Positions 37,590 to 46,422 of a stretch of 64,000 nucleotides of DNA are shown here, piece after piece (within the stretch, counting starts at the first letter, position 1; the number at the start of each line of letters is the position of its first letter). The position numbers and the translations under genes are program-made. The notes under the pieces are model-generated. The model was given only the letters and a program-made list of their open reading frames with translations. It was not told where the DNA came from and made no database searches. This stretch comes from Clostridiales bacterium (lineage in GTDB: Bacteria; Bacillota; Clostridia; Lachnospirales; Cellulosilyticaceae), in the NCBI GenBank assembly GCA_019418225.1, contig DYCF01000020.1, forward strand, positions 12,692-76,691, written 5' to 3'.

Positions 37590-38249
37590 ATGGGAAAAAT
37601 GATGTCAATCTTAGAAAAATATAAGTTAGTGGAGAAAGAGGAAACTAAACTTTCACCTACTGAAAGCAGCTTAGATGAAAGCACAACTGTGACATCATCT
37701 GAAAAGGAAACATATACTTCTACTCCAATTCAAGAAGACGTTATATCTTCACCTATTGCAACGGAGCCAGACATACCTATGCCTATGTCTGAAGAACCCT
37801 CCAATGAAATACCGCCTGAGCCCCCCTTATATGATCATGCTATTAATATTGAAGATGTTTATAAGGATTCAGATTTAGGGCACATGGTACCTACTGAAAC
37901 TGTATTTTTATTAGAAAACCTTATTAATGCTTTACCTGCAGAACTTCCTGAGTTTGTAAAAAAAACAACTATTGATAATATCGCTAAAGCCTCTGCAATT
38001 GATGTAGATAAACTTTTAACCGATGGGCAACGCCGTAATGCACATTTAGAGCACTTTATTAATGATTTTACAACTTCAAACCTAAAGGATATTGCAAATC
38101 TTAAGCAAGAGATTGAACAACTTTCAGCCTTAATAGCTAACTATCATCAGCAAATTAAATATAGAGAGCTTCTTATTCAAGAAGAAACTGATTTAATTAC
38201 TGCTGAATCTCATCGTATCAGCACTATATTAGAGTTCTTTAAAAAATAA
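37590..38249 (+). CDS. Unknown cytoplasmic protein with disordered middle and coiled-coil C-terminus, copy 1
   Basis: 219 aa, no family recognised. A conserved N-terminal helix (GKMMSILEKYKLVEK) is followed by a Ser/Thr/Pro/Glu-rich, probably disordered stretch (~20-80). A conserved core starts at DHAINIEDVY and contains PTETVFLLENLINALPAELP and FVKKTTIDNIAKASAIDV. The C-terminus is a coiled coil (LKDIANLKQEIEQLSALIAN to the end). No membrane segment or signal peptide. AGAAAGGA precedes ATG. It lies between the small membrane protein and VanW; the second copy is at 41213. Confidence 0.75.
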   Translation: MGKMMSILEKYKLVEKEETKLSPTESSLDESTTVTSSEKETYTSTPIQEDVISSPIATEPDIPMPMSEEPSNEIPPEPPLYDHAINIEDVYKDSDLGHMVPTETVFLLENLINALPAELPEFVKKTTIDNIAKASAIDVDKLLTDGQRRNAHLEHFINDFTTSNLKDIANLKQEIEQLSALIANYHQQIKYRELLIQEETDLITAESHRISTILEFFKK

Positions 38250-38267
38250 TCTAGGCGACTTAAAGGG

Positions 38268-39650
38268 ATGACTAAACATTATAGCGTTTTTATTTTTCAA
38301 TTAGTTTGTTCAATAATAGCACTTGCTTTAGGTGTTGTTATCGGTACTTCTTTAGAGTTTGCAAGTTATAAAAATAAAGTATTTAAAAACATTTCTATTG
38401 GAGATGTTCCCATTGGCAGTGAATCTTTGGACACAGCTTATGAACGTGTAAATACTCATTATATGTCACAAAACACTAAACTTGCTTTGACACTTGAAGA
38501 TAAGGTGCTTGAAATACCACTTGCCTCTTTTATTACTGGCACCAATATTAATGAGCTTATTGAAACAGCTTTTGCTTATAGTCAACATCTTTCACTTATA
38601 GAGCGTTATAAACTGCTTACTGATCAAGATACTAAAACCTTTGAAGTTGAATTCATCTATGATGAGGAGGCCATCAATCAATTTGTTGATGAATTTATTG
38701 CACTTGCTTCTAGGCCTAGTAAGGATGCTAAAATTCGCATCACCAGTACGGGTGATATGCTCAAAACGCCTGATATTTCTGGTATTATAATTGATTCATT
38801 AGCAGTAAAAAATGCAATTTATAAGTTACTTACACCTAACACATGTATCAATCAATTACAGTTTTTACATGTAGCAGCCTCTAATATACCTATTTTATTA
38901 GATATTGCTACCTTTACTACCAAGCTTCCAGCCCATCTTACTGCTGAAAGCTTAAATCAAATTGATGCCCGCGTTGCTTCCTTCTCTACAAGTTTTACAC
39001 CTGGAACTGGAAGTGATATCAATATTGCTGTGGCTGCAAAAACGATTAATGGCACCTTACTCATGCCCGGCGAAAGCTTTAGCTACAATGAAGCGATTGG
39101 CAATACTACTTTGGACAAGGGGTATACTTATGCTACTGTTATCGTTAATTCACAGCCAACAAAAGGGGTAGGTGGTGGCGTCTGTCAAGTCTCTACAACT
39201 CTTTATAATGCGATCTTACTTACTGGCATATTACCGACAGAACGTAAGCCCCATTCTAGGCCTTCTAGCTATGTGCCATTAGGTTTAGATGCTACGATTG
39301 ACTGGGGAAATATTGACTTCAAGTTTACAAATACGCTTAAATATCCCATCTATATTGTAGCCTATACCACAGCTTGTGAAGTTTATGTAGATATTTACTC
39401 TAATAAGCACTTACTTTCTACAACCTATAAATTAAATAGTGAAATACTTACCACCATGCCAAGTACGACACAATACATAAAAGATCCAAACCTGCCATCT
39501 GGTACAACGCAGCTTGTTTCTAATGGTGCCACGGGTTATCAGGTAAAGGTTTCTAGGGAAACTTATCAAAATGGAGCTTTAATTGATACAACTACACTTT
39601 ATCAAGATACTTATGCAGCTGTTCCTACTATTTATAAGGTAGGGTCATAA
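38268..39650 (+). CDS. VanW-family protein, cassette copy 1
   Basis: Membrane-anchored, extracellular, 460 aa. One N-terminal helix (~9-29), then a region resembling the peptidoglycan-binding-4 domain seen in L,D-transpeptidase precursors and VanW proteins (~35-200), then the VanW domain with LLMPGESFSYNEAIGNTTLD, KGVGGGVCQVSTTLYNAILL and RPSSYVPLGLDATIDWG. A C-terminal G5-like beta segment (GYQVKVSRETYQNGALIDTT) ends it. VanW proteins are linked with cell-wall functions but their activity is not established. Eighteen bp after the coiled-coil gene; the ribosome site AAAGGG is very close to ATG. Confidence 0.88.
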   Translation: MTKHYSVFIFQLVCSIIALALGVVIGTSLEFASYKNKVFKNISIGDVPIGSESLDTAYERVNTHYMSQNTKLALTLEDKVLEIPLASFITGTNINELIETAFAYSQHLSLIERYKLLTDQDTKTFEVEFIYDEEAINQFVDEFIALASRPSKDAKIRITSTGDMLKTPDISGIIIDSLAVKNAIYKLLTPNTCINQLQFLHVAASNIPILLDIATFTTKLPAHLTAESLNQIDARVASFSTSFTPGTGSDINIAVAAKTINGTLLMPGESFSYNEAIGNTTLDKGYTYATVIVNSQPTKGVGGGVCQVSTTLYNAILLTGILPTERKPHSRPSSYVPLGLDATIDWGNIDFKFTNTLKYPIYIVAYTTACEVYVDIYSNKHLLSTTYKLNSEILTTMPSTTQYIKDPNLPSGTTQLVSNGATGYQVKVSRETYQNGALIDTTTLYQDTYAAVPTIYKVGS

Positions 39651-39675
39651 ATTTATAAATATGAAATCTATATTA

Positions 39676-39725
39676 AAAACAAGGAGATACCGCGAAATAA
39701 ATTTCGTGATATCTCCTTGTTTTTT
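39676..39725 (+). terminator. Terminator after cassette copy 1
   Basis: AACAAGGAGATACC pairs with the 39709-39723 segment ATATCTCCTTGTT around an inner CGAAAT/ATTTCG stem, then TTTTT. A degenerate half of the TATA-bounded repeat (AAATATGAAATCTATA) lies just before it. Confidence 0.85.
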
Positions 39726-39783
39726 AAGGGCTAAAAAACGTAAACAAAAGTGATTGTCATTTTATGACAGCATTGTAAATATA

Positions 39784-39812
39784 TTGCTATGCTTTGATAA
39801 TTATTATATAAT
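39784..39812 (+). promoter_or_regulatory. Promoter of cassette copy 2
   Basis: TTGCTA (39784-39789), 17 bp, TATAAT (39807-39812); the start codon is 47 bp downstream. The copy thus has its own promoter after the terminator of copy 1. Confidence 0.8.
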
Positions 39813-39859
39813 ATCTTTGTAAAAAAATTACGATAAAACATACAATAGAGGTTGGTAAA

Positions 39860-40054
39860 ATGATATTTTTATATCTTATCTTAGGATTATTAATCACTTT
39901 AGTATTGGTAAATGTATTAATTTTAGGGGTTAATGAGTGGGTTAAGTTTAAATCCTATAAACTTACTGGGGCTGCTTATTATATACTTTCCTTCATAATC
40001 ATCTTTATTGTAGGTACATTATTAGGTACATATATCATATGTAAAATTTTATAA
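39860..40054 (+). CDS. Small two-helix membrane protein, cassette copy 2
   Basis: 64 aa, paralogue of the protein at 37356. Same length and the same two helices; the loop NEWVKFKSYKLTG is similar. GAGGT precedes ATG. The IS982 element begins a few bases after its stop and separates it from its former partner genes. Confidence 0.75.
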   Translation: MIFLYLILGLLITLVLVNVLILGVNEWVKFKSYKLTGAAYYILSFIIIFIVGTLLGTYIICKIL

Positions 40055-40059
40055 AATTT

Positions 40060-41184
40060 ACGACATGTGCTAGTTAATCTTTAATTATGTAAAGGATAAA
40101 TATGGTAATTATAGAAATTATAATATCCTTGCAATAATTAAACAGTAGTTCATTTATTAAAATATTAAATGTTTAATCTGTGTAGTTGCCTGATTACCAA
40201 GACATTTATTTATGAAACAACAGATATTATGTCCTAGGATTTTACTTTGAAGTCTAGCTTTTAGACCACTAAGAGAATTTGCTAGTACTTCATTAATATG
40301 AAATTGATTAGCTAACTGAGAAAAGGTCGTTTCAATACGTCTTCTATGTTTACTAATCCAATTTCTCAAGTCTTTTGGATAAGGATTTTTACTATTATTT
40401 CGTTTTAAGGCTAATAGTGTCAAGCCCTTTTCATTCTTTAAATTTTGAGCAAGTTCATCACCAATATAACCTTTATCACCTAGTACAATAGGTTGGTAAG
40501 TCGATTGAAACATCTCCCAAAGAATTGCCCTGTCATCTACATTTGCAGCTGTTATTTCAATATCAGTGATATAACCTTCTAAAGTAACTGCCGCATGAAG
40601 TTTTAAGCCGTAATAAGTTTCTTTTTTAGATGCACAGTAACCATAAGATGAAATATCCTTAAATCGCTTGCAAAAATGGGCTCTACCAAAGCCACATACA
40701 GGAATAGGCATACTATCAACAATGTAAATATCAGAATGGTTGTAACCGATATAGTTACAAATTTCCTTTCTGATTGCATTAATAACAGATTCAAGATTTC
40801 TTCTAGTGCGATTAAAACGTGTACGATGCCCTAGATTAGGAAATAGGTCCTTGAAATTTTTGTGAACATAGTTAAACCAAGCTTTTTCAGATGGCATACC
40901 ATGAATTTCACCAACAATGGCAAGGGTTATAATTTCACTATCGGATAGCTTAGCTTCAGTATAATTACGCCTAAATTTAATATGATCAGGGATAATTTGC
41001 TGATAAATGTCATCAATAATAACGTAACAAACTAGAAAAAATTCTTTTAAATCTTCAATTTTATGGACAGAATAATATTTGAGCTCTAACATGTGATGTC
41101 CCCCCATTTTTAGTTTTAGTGTAAGGGTAAGATATCACATGCTTGGAGCTTATTCTACTTGTAAATTTAACTAGCACAACTCGT
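40060..41184 (-). mobile_element. IS982-family insertion sequence (1125 bp)
   Basis: Ends are 18-bp inverted repeats: ACGACATGTGCTAGTTAA at the left and, inverted, ACGAGTTGTGCTAGTTAA at the right (16/18). They are flanked by a direct repeat AAAATTT (40053-40059 and 41185-41191), a 7-bp target duplication in the range known for IS982. One intact transposase gene is inside. The insertion splits cassette copy 2 between its first and second genes. Confidence 0.9.
40157..41092 (-). CDS. IS982-family transposase
   Basis: DDE transposase, 311 aa from ATG 41092, chosen because a GGGGGG ribosome-like site lies 7 nt upstream; an ATG five codons earlier has none. Catalytic segments: HSDIYIVDSMPIPVCGF (first Asp), VLGDKGYIGDELAQNLK (second Asp region) and HRRRIETTFSQL (Glu). 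N-terminal DUF4372-like DNA-binding part with SDSEIITLAIVGEIHG. Reading frame intact, so the element may still be active. Confidence 0.92.
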   Translation of the reverse strand: MLELKYYSVHKIEDLKEFFLVCYVIIDDIYQQIIPDHIKFRRNYTEAKLSDSEIITLAIVGEIHGMPSEKAWFNYVHKNFKDLFPNLGHRTRFNRTRRNLESVINAIRKEICNYIGYNHSDIYIVDSMPIPVCGFGRAHFCKRFKDISSYGYCASKKETYYGLKLHAAVTLEGYITDIEITAANVDDRAILWEMFQSTYQPIVLGDKGYIGDELAQNLKNEKGLTLLALKRNNSKNPYPKDLRNWISKHRRRIETTFSQLANQFHINEVLANSLSGLKARLQSKILGHNICCFINKCLGNQATTQIKHLIF

Positions 41185-41212
41185 AAAATTTGCTTTAAGA
41201 AAGGACCAAAAC

Positions 41213-41896
41213 ATGGGAAAAATGATGTCAATCTTAGAAAAATATAAGTTAGTAGAAAAGGATGAAAAGCCATCAACACCTACTGCCAGTAATCAAGATG
41301 ACTTAACACCGATGACATCATCTGAAAAGATTACACCTTCCCCTACTGTCGCGGAAGAACAAGTACCAGATGCTATCGAACCATCCATAGAATCTGCCCA
41401 AGAGGAAAAAATAATGTCAGATTATAACAAAACACCAAATACGACATCTAGTGAAACAACGCAATCGCCTAGTGTATATGACCATGCTTATAGCATTGAA
41501 GATGTTTATGTGCATTGCAATTTAGGTGACACTGCACCTACTGAAACAGTATTTTTACTTGAAAATTTAATTCATGCTTTACCATCAGAATTACCTGAAT
41601 TTGTTAAGAAAACTACCCTTGATAATATTGCTAAGGCATCTGCCATAGATGTCAATAAACTTTTAGCAGATGGTGAAACGCGCAATACACATCTCAATCA
41701 CTTTATTAATGAATTTACAACTGCAAACTTAAATGATATTGCAAACCTTAAGAAAGAAATCGAATATCTTTCTGCCCGCATTGCTGATTATCATCAACAA
41801 ATCAAGTATAGAGAACTTCTTATTCAAGAAGAAACAACATTAGTAATGAGTGAATCAAACCGTATTCATAACATCCTGGAGTTTTTTAAGAAATAA
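41213..41896 (+). CDS. Unknown disordered/coiled-coil protein, copy 2
   Basis: 227 aa, paralogue of 37590. The first 20 residues (GKMMSILEKYKLVEK) and the core from DHAYSIEDVY to the end are closely similar; the Ser/Thr/Glu-rich middle has diverged and is slightly longer. AAGAAAGGA precedes ATG, 28 bp after the IS982 boundary. Its original promoter (39784) is now on the other side of the IS, so expression would require readthrough or a promoter in the IS end; I see no strong one. Confidence 0.75.
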   Translation: MGKMMSILEKYKLVEKDEKPSTPTASNQDDLTPMTSSEKITPSPTVAEEQVPDAIEPSIESAQEEKIMSDYNKTPNTTSSETTQSPSVYDHAYSIEDVYVHCNLGDTAPTETVFLLENLIHALPSELPEFVKKTTLDNIAKASAIDVNKLLADGETRNTHLNHFINEFTTANLNDIANLKKEIEYLSARIADYHQQIKYRELLIQEETTLVMSESNRIHNILEFFKK

Positions 41897-41902
41897 TAAG
41901 AC

Positions 41903-43309
41903 ATGCTTAACAATATAAAAAATAACTATAGAGTTTTTATTTTTCAATTAGGTTGTACCATAGGTGCCCTTAGTTTAGGTGCTCTTATTGGTACTTCTTT
42001 AGAGTTTGCAAGTTACAAAAATAAAGTATTTAAAAATATTTATATCGGGGAGGTTCCTATTGGTAATATATCATGGGAAACAGCATATGAACGTGTTCAA
42101 GCGCATTATATGTCAGACATTTTAAATACTGACCTTATTTTAAATTTAGAAGATACATCTTTAGAAATACCTATTTCTAACTTAATTACAGGTTCAAATA
42201 TTACTGATGTACTCAAAACAGCCTTTGACTATAATGAAAATCTTTCTTTCATTGAAGGCTATAAACTGCTTACTGAAAAAGAGACCAAAAAGTTTCCTGT
42301 AAGCTTTATTTATAATGAAGATGCTATTAATGACTTCGTTCACCGCTTTACTACACTTGCTTCATGCGATAGTCAAAATGCTAGTCTGACCATAAGCCCT
42401 AGTGGAAAGATTGAACGAACTGCTGATAAATCTGGCGTTACTATCGATCAAAGTGCAGTGATACAGTCTATTTATAATCTACTGACACCTGAAGCTTGTT
42501 TAAGTGAGCTGCAAGAGGAGGCGCCAAAAGAGAGAACAACTATTACACCACTTGTCGTAGATGTTTCTCCCTTTTCATCATCAATTGCGCCAGCTATTAC
42601 AAAGTCGAGCTTAGATACTGTAGATACCCTTGTTTCTTCGTTCTCAACTAGCTTTACACCTGGTACGGGCAGTGATATCAATATTGCTATAGCTGCCAAG
42701 AACATTAATGGCACACTACTCATGCCTGGAGAAACCTTTAGCTACAATGAAATACTTGGCAATACCACCTTAGATAAAGGCTATACCTATGCTACCGTTA
42801 TTGTTAATTCACAACCTACTAAGGGGGTAGGCGGTGGCGTTTGTCAAGTTTCTACGACGCTCTACAACGCTATATTACATACTGGCATATTACCTACAGA
42901 ACGTCGCCCTCATTCTAGGCCTTCTAGCTATGTTCCATTAGGACTAGATGCAACTATTGACTGGGGAAATATTGATTTCAAATTTACTAATACGCATCAA
43001 TATCCACTTTATATTGTTGCTTATACAGACTCTAACAAAGTTTATGTCGATATTTATTCTAATAAGGACTTATTAAATACCACCTATAAATTTAAAAGTG
43101 AATTACTTAAAACCTTACCTAGTACAACTAAATATATTGCTGACTCTAGCCTTTCAAAAGGCACGACGCAGTTAGTCTCTAAAGGTAGTGAAGGTTATCA
43201 AGTGAAGGTTTCTAGGGAAACTTATACAGAAGGTACCTTAAGTGAGACACGTGTTCTTTATCACGATACCTATGCCGCTATTCCAACCGTCTATAAAATA
43301 GGTACATAA
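41903..43309 (+). CDS. VanW-family protein, cassette copy 2
   Basis: 468 aa, paralogue of 38268 with the same order: membrane anchor (~13-33), peptidoglycan-binding-4-like region, VanW domain (TLLMPGETFSYNEILGNTTL, KGVGGGVCQVSTTLYNAILH, RPSSYVPLGLDATIDWG) and G5-like tail. The VanW core is nearly identical to copy 1, while residues ~40-215 differ considerably, including an inserted EEAPKERTTI stretch. It begins 6 bp after the coiled-coil gene. Confidence 0.88.
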   Translation: MLNNIKNNYRVFIFQLGCTIGALSLGALIGTSLEFASYKNKVFKNIYIGEVPIGNISWETAYERVQAHYMSDILNTDLILNLEDTSLEIPISNLITGSNITDVLKTAFDYNENLSFIEGYKLLTEKETKKFPVSFIYNEDAINDFVHRFTTLASCDSQNASLTISPSGKIERTADKSGVTIDQSAVIQSIYNLLTPEACLSELQEEAPKERTTITPLVVDVSPFSSSIAPAITKSSLDTVDTLVSSFSTSFTPGTGSDINIAIAAKNINGTLLMPGETFSYNEILGNTTLDKGYTYATVIVNSQPTKGVGGGVCQVSTTLYNAILHTGILPTERRPHSRPSSYVPLGLDATIDWGNIDFKFTNTHQYPLYIVAYTDSNKVYVDIYSNKDLLNTTYKFKSELLKTLPSTTKYIADSSLSKGTTQLVSKGSEGYQVKVSRETYTEGTLSETRVLYHDTYAAIPTVYKIGT

Positions 43310-43353
43310 AACCAATACTATACATATTATCACAGCAACTAATTGCGATATGC

Positions 43354-43402
43354 AAAAGGAGTATTACCACACGCTTTAACAAGTATGGTAATACTCCCTT
43401 TT
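43354..43402. terminator. Bidirectional terminator between VanW copy 2 and scrK
   Basis: AAAAGGAGTATTACC (43354-43368) pairs with GGTAATACTCCCTTTT (43387-43402). T/A tracts on both sides serve the two converging units. Confidence 0.88.
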
Positions 43403-43444
43403 ACATTATATCTTTAAATTATCTAGGGTTCTATGCCCTACTCC

Positions 43445-44416
43445 CTATTTTTCGCTTCTAAACTTTGTAATTTCTTCAAGTGTGGCATAAGATGCAATCG
43501 CCCCTTTACCTAATGTGCTATATCCTGCATAGTCATTGGCAAAGCTCAAGTATTCTCTAAGTGTTTCTTCACTTAATGATTTGATGTCATTCACGCTCAC
43601 ATGGTCTCTGCCTAATTCATAGAGGAATGAACCAATGAATGAATCTCCCGCACCTGTTGTATCCATTACTTTTACAACATTTCCTGGAATCGTAACATGT
43701 TTTGTCTTAGTGAAAACTTCTGCACCCTCTCCACCTTTTGTATAAATAATCATTTCAACATTACCAGTAAATAATTTTTCCTGTGCTACTGCAATATTGG
43801 TTTCACCTGTAATGAATTCTAACTCTTCATCTGAAATTTTAATCACATGGGCAAATGGTAAAAACTCTAAAATAGCTGTTCTACAGGCTTCTGGGCTTGA
43901 CCACAGCGGTAAACGGACATTAGGGTCAAAACTAATGAGTCCGCCTTCGTCTAGTACATATTCAATGGCTTTTTGATGTGCACCTTTCATCGGTGATTCC
44001 ACTAAATCTACTGAGCAAAAATGAAGGCCATAGCAATCCTTAAACCATTCTCTTTCAATTTGATCTGCGCTTAAAAGGAGGTCTGCACTTGGATTTCTAT
44101 AAAATGAAAAATCTCTATTGCCATCTTCTTTTAAAGACACAAATGCAAGTCCTGTATTCGCTACCTTTGTTCTTAAGATATGTGTTGTATCCACACCTAC
44201 CTCATTTAGCTCATCTATAATAAACTCACCAAAAGCATCTTCTCCTAATTGAGAAATAAAGCCCGCATGACCACCTAACTTAGCAATTGCGCCACATACA
44301 TTAGCAGGTGCCCCACCCGCTACACGTTCAAAGCTTACAACTTCCTTTAAAGCACATCCCTTTTGACTTGGAATAAAATCAATAAGTGCTTCACCAATTG
44401 CAAAAATCTTCTTCAT
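43445..44416 (-). CDS. scrK: Fructokinase (PfkB family)
   Basis: Phosphorylates the fructose released from sucrose-6-phosphate to fructose-6-phosphate. Signatures: GGAPANVCGAIAKLGG (substrate-binding, ~33-48) and VMDTTGAGDSFIGSFLYELG (ATP/anion hole and catalytic Asp, ~238-257). 323 aa, normal. Last gene of the sucrose operon, 46 bp after the RDD gene. Confidence 0.93.
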   Translation of the reverse strand: MKKIFAIGEALIDFIPSQKGCALKEVVSFERVAGGAPANVCGAIAKLGGHAGFISQLGEDAFGEFIIDELNEVGVDTTHILRTKVANTGLAFVSLKEDGNRDFSFYRNPSADLLLSADQIEREWFKDCYGLHFCSVDLVESPMKGAHQKAIEYVLDEGGLISFDPNVRLPLWSSPEACRTAILEFLPFAHVIKISDEELEFITGETNIAVAQEKLFTGNVEMIIYTKGGEGAEVFTKTKHVTIPGNVVKVMDTTGAGDSFIGSFLYELGRDHVSVNDIKSLSEETLREYLSFANDYAGYSTLGKGAIASYATLEEITKFRSEK

Positions 44417-44462
44417 TCTAAATCCCTCTTTTCCAATGTCTATCTTATTTTTTATTAATCTA

Positions 44463-44858
44463 CTACACCCTTATAACTCTTGTCTTTGCAATTATATCAT
44501 GAAGTGTCTTTCCATCTTCACGTTTATTCATTAAAAATTGTGAAACAAGAATAAATCCTATACCGATAAAAGGAATCACATAAATCATTTTACTGATTTC
44601 TCTTATCAGTAGCTTAACAAAGCTAGGGTCTTCGTAAGTATCTGTAACAATTTTCATGCCGAGTATATACTTGCCAAATTGATACCCTTTACAAAAGGTA
44701 GGCATTAAGATTGCATAAGCTAAAAAGATAAAACTTATCATCACCAATGCCCTCTCCCTCGGTAACCCCACTTGCGTGAGCATCCCTAAACCTAAAGCAT
44801 AAATACATATATTATCAATAAGTAATGCGCCTATACGACTACTTAGTTTGGTCTTCAA
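44463..44858 (-). CDS. RDD-family membrane protein
   Basis: 131 aa with three hydrophobic helices. The RDD pattern is KTKLSSRIGALLIDNICIYA (Arg, Asp, Asp) at the N-terminus and YQFGKYILGMKIVTDTYEDP later. Family members are implicated in ion transport; the role in a sucrose operon is not known. Its start lies within the last 20 bp of scrB, which implies translational coupling. Confidence 0.85.
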   Translation of the reverse strand: MKTKLSSRIGALLIDNICIYALGLGMLTQVGLPRERALVMISFIFLAYAILMPTFCKGYQFGKYILGMKIVTDTYEDPSFVKLLIREISKMIYVIPFIGIGFILVSQFLMNKREDGKTLHDIIAKTRVIRV

Positions 44859-46299
44859 TTTTCATCGCCTTCATTTCCCATAATTTTAAGCTTCCTTTAA
44901 GCCCTTTACCTTCTAGATGAATACCAAGTGCTTCTTTATTTGGATAGAAACGAGAAGCAAATACTTCTTCACCTTCATTTAAGAAAATCTCAAGTGCAGA
45001 TGTATCCGCAAGTACTCTTAAACTTGTAAGTTTTTCTAGGCTTACGCTACGCTTATCTCTACCAAATCCACAAGCATCAAAGCTTAAGCTAAACACTTTT
45101 TCCTTAGCATCATAATATAAGCTTGTCCCTTCTCTAAGGGTAATATTTAAATCGCCTTCTAATTTTTCAATCTCTACTTGAAGCTCGAATGTTTCCTTTA
45201 CTTGAAGCATTGCTTCTTCTTCTACTTGAAGGCTTACTTCATTTTGTCTTAAAGCCTCTAACTCCTCAACTGGATTTTGATGTAATTTGCCCTCTTTCAT
45301 TGTAAGTACACGAGGTACAGTAAGGGCATGTTGCCAGCCATACTGCGTTGTTGGATTGCTATATAAGTCCTGAATATCAGGAAGTCCTATCCAACCGATT
45401 AAAATTCTTCTGCCTTGTTCGTCTACGAATGTTTGTGGGGCATAAAAATCAAAGCCGCGGTCTAATTCCTCAAATTCGCTTAAACTGTATCCCGCTTTTG
45501 TAATATCACCTTGTACCTTATAGTAGCCGCTTTGATAGATATTTTGATATTTAATCCCTTCCGCTGCAATACCTTGTGGTGATATAAGTAGCAACTTCTC
45601 ACCCGCTAGCTCAACATAGTCTGGACATTCCCACATAAAACCAAACTTTTCTTTGCTTTTAATGATATTTTCAACTTTCCAGTTCACACGGTCAGAAGAG
45701 GCAAATACTATCACCTGTCCAACAGATTCTTGATCTCTTGCGCCTTGTACCATGTAATAAGTATCCCCAGCTTTCCATACCTTAGGGTCTCTGACATGAC
45801 AACTCATATTTTCTGGATAATCTGCATTTTCCATAATCAGTTGTTTATGTTTAAAGTTTACGCCATCTTCACTTATAGCAAGTACTGTATTATGTCCTCT
45901 TCCTGCATTAATATAATCATAATCTCCAGCATACTTTACATTTCCTGTATAGTATAAATACATTTTATCTTCTTCAACCAAAGCAGAGCCCGAATAAACC
46001 CCATGACAATCATACGGCTGATCAGCAAAGAGCTCAGTGCCTTTATACTGCCAATTTATAAGGTCCTTACTTGTATAATGGCCCCAGAACTTAAGCCCAC
46101 CTTCAGCATCAAAAGGTGCGTACTGGAAAAATACATGATACTCTCCCTTATACTGACAAAGCCCATTTGGGTCATTTAACCATCCTACCTTCGGCATTAA
46201 GTGAAACTTAAGTGCATACGGGTCACTTTTTACACGTTCCGATTCCTTCTCCTCTATTAAAAATGTTAACTTTCTTAAATCTTTCTGTAATGCATTCAT
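44839..46299 (-). CDS. scrB: Sucrose-6-phosphate hydrolase (GH32)
   Basis: Cleaves sucrose-6-phosphate entering through ScrA into glucose-6-phosphate and fructose. GH32 residues: nucleophile D43 in GWLNDPNG (39-46), the RDP motif in HVRDPKVW and the acid/base Glu in FMWECPDYVEL. The C-terminal beta-sandwich ends with LEIFLNEGEEVFASRFYP. No signal peptide, as expected of the intracellular phosphosucrase. 486 aa, normal. Second gene of the scr unit. Confidence 0.95.
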   Translation of the reverse strand: MNALQKDLRKLTFLIEEKESERVKSDPYALKFHLMPKVGWLNDPNGLCQYKGEYHVFFQYAPFDAEGGLKFWGHYTSKDLINWQYKGTELFADQPYDCHGVYSGSALVEEDKMYLYYTGNVKYAGDYDYINAGRGHNTVLAISEDGVNFKHKQLIMENADYPENMSCHVRDPKVWKAGDTYYMVQGARDQESVGQVIVFASSDRVNWKVENIIKSKEKFGFMWECPDYVELAGEKLLLISPQGIAAEGIKYQNIYQSGYYKVQGDITKAGYSLSEFEELDRGFDFYAPQTFVDEQGRRILIGWIGLPDIQDLYSNPTTQYGWQHALTVPRVLTMKEGKLHQNPVEELEALRQNEVSLQVEEEAMLQVKETFELQVEIEKLEGDLNITLREGTSLYYDAKEKVFSLSFDACGFGRDKRSVSLEKLTSLRVLADTSALEIFLNEGEEVFASRFYPNKEALGIHLEGKGLKGSLKLWEMKAMKIEDQTK

Positions 46300-46332
46300 T
46301 TTCGCCTTCTCCCTCTCTTATTACGCTCTAAA

Positions 46333-46374
46333 AGGTGTTACATTAGTCAAGCCTTTCCCACTAATGCAACACCT
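46333..46374 (-). promoter_or_regulatory. Intra-operon hairpin between scrA and scrB
   Basis: 15-bp stem (46333-46347/46360-46374, one mismatch) followed on the minus strand by TTTT only. It may be a weak terminator or an mRNA-stabilising 3' end that adjusts scrA to scrB ratio. Confidence 0.6.
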
Positions 46375-46422
46375 CCTTCATTTATATATATGACTTATCT
46401 CATTTACTTATAAAAAATCTAA

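Noticed and set aside
39648..39675. Half copy of the TATA-bounded repeat
   Set aside because: About 25 bp of degenerate similarity (aaatatgaaatctata) next to a terminator; mentioned there but not listed as a copy.
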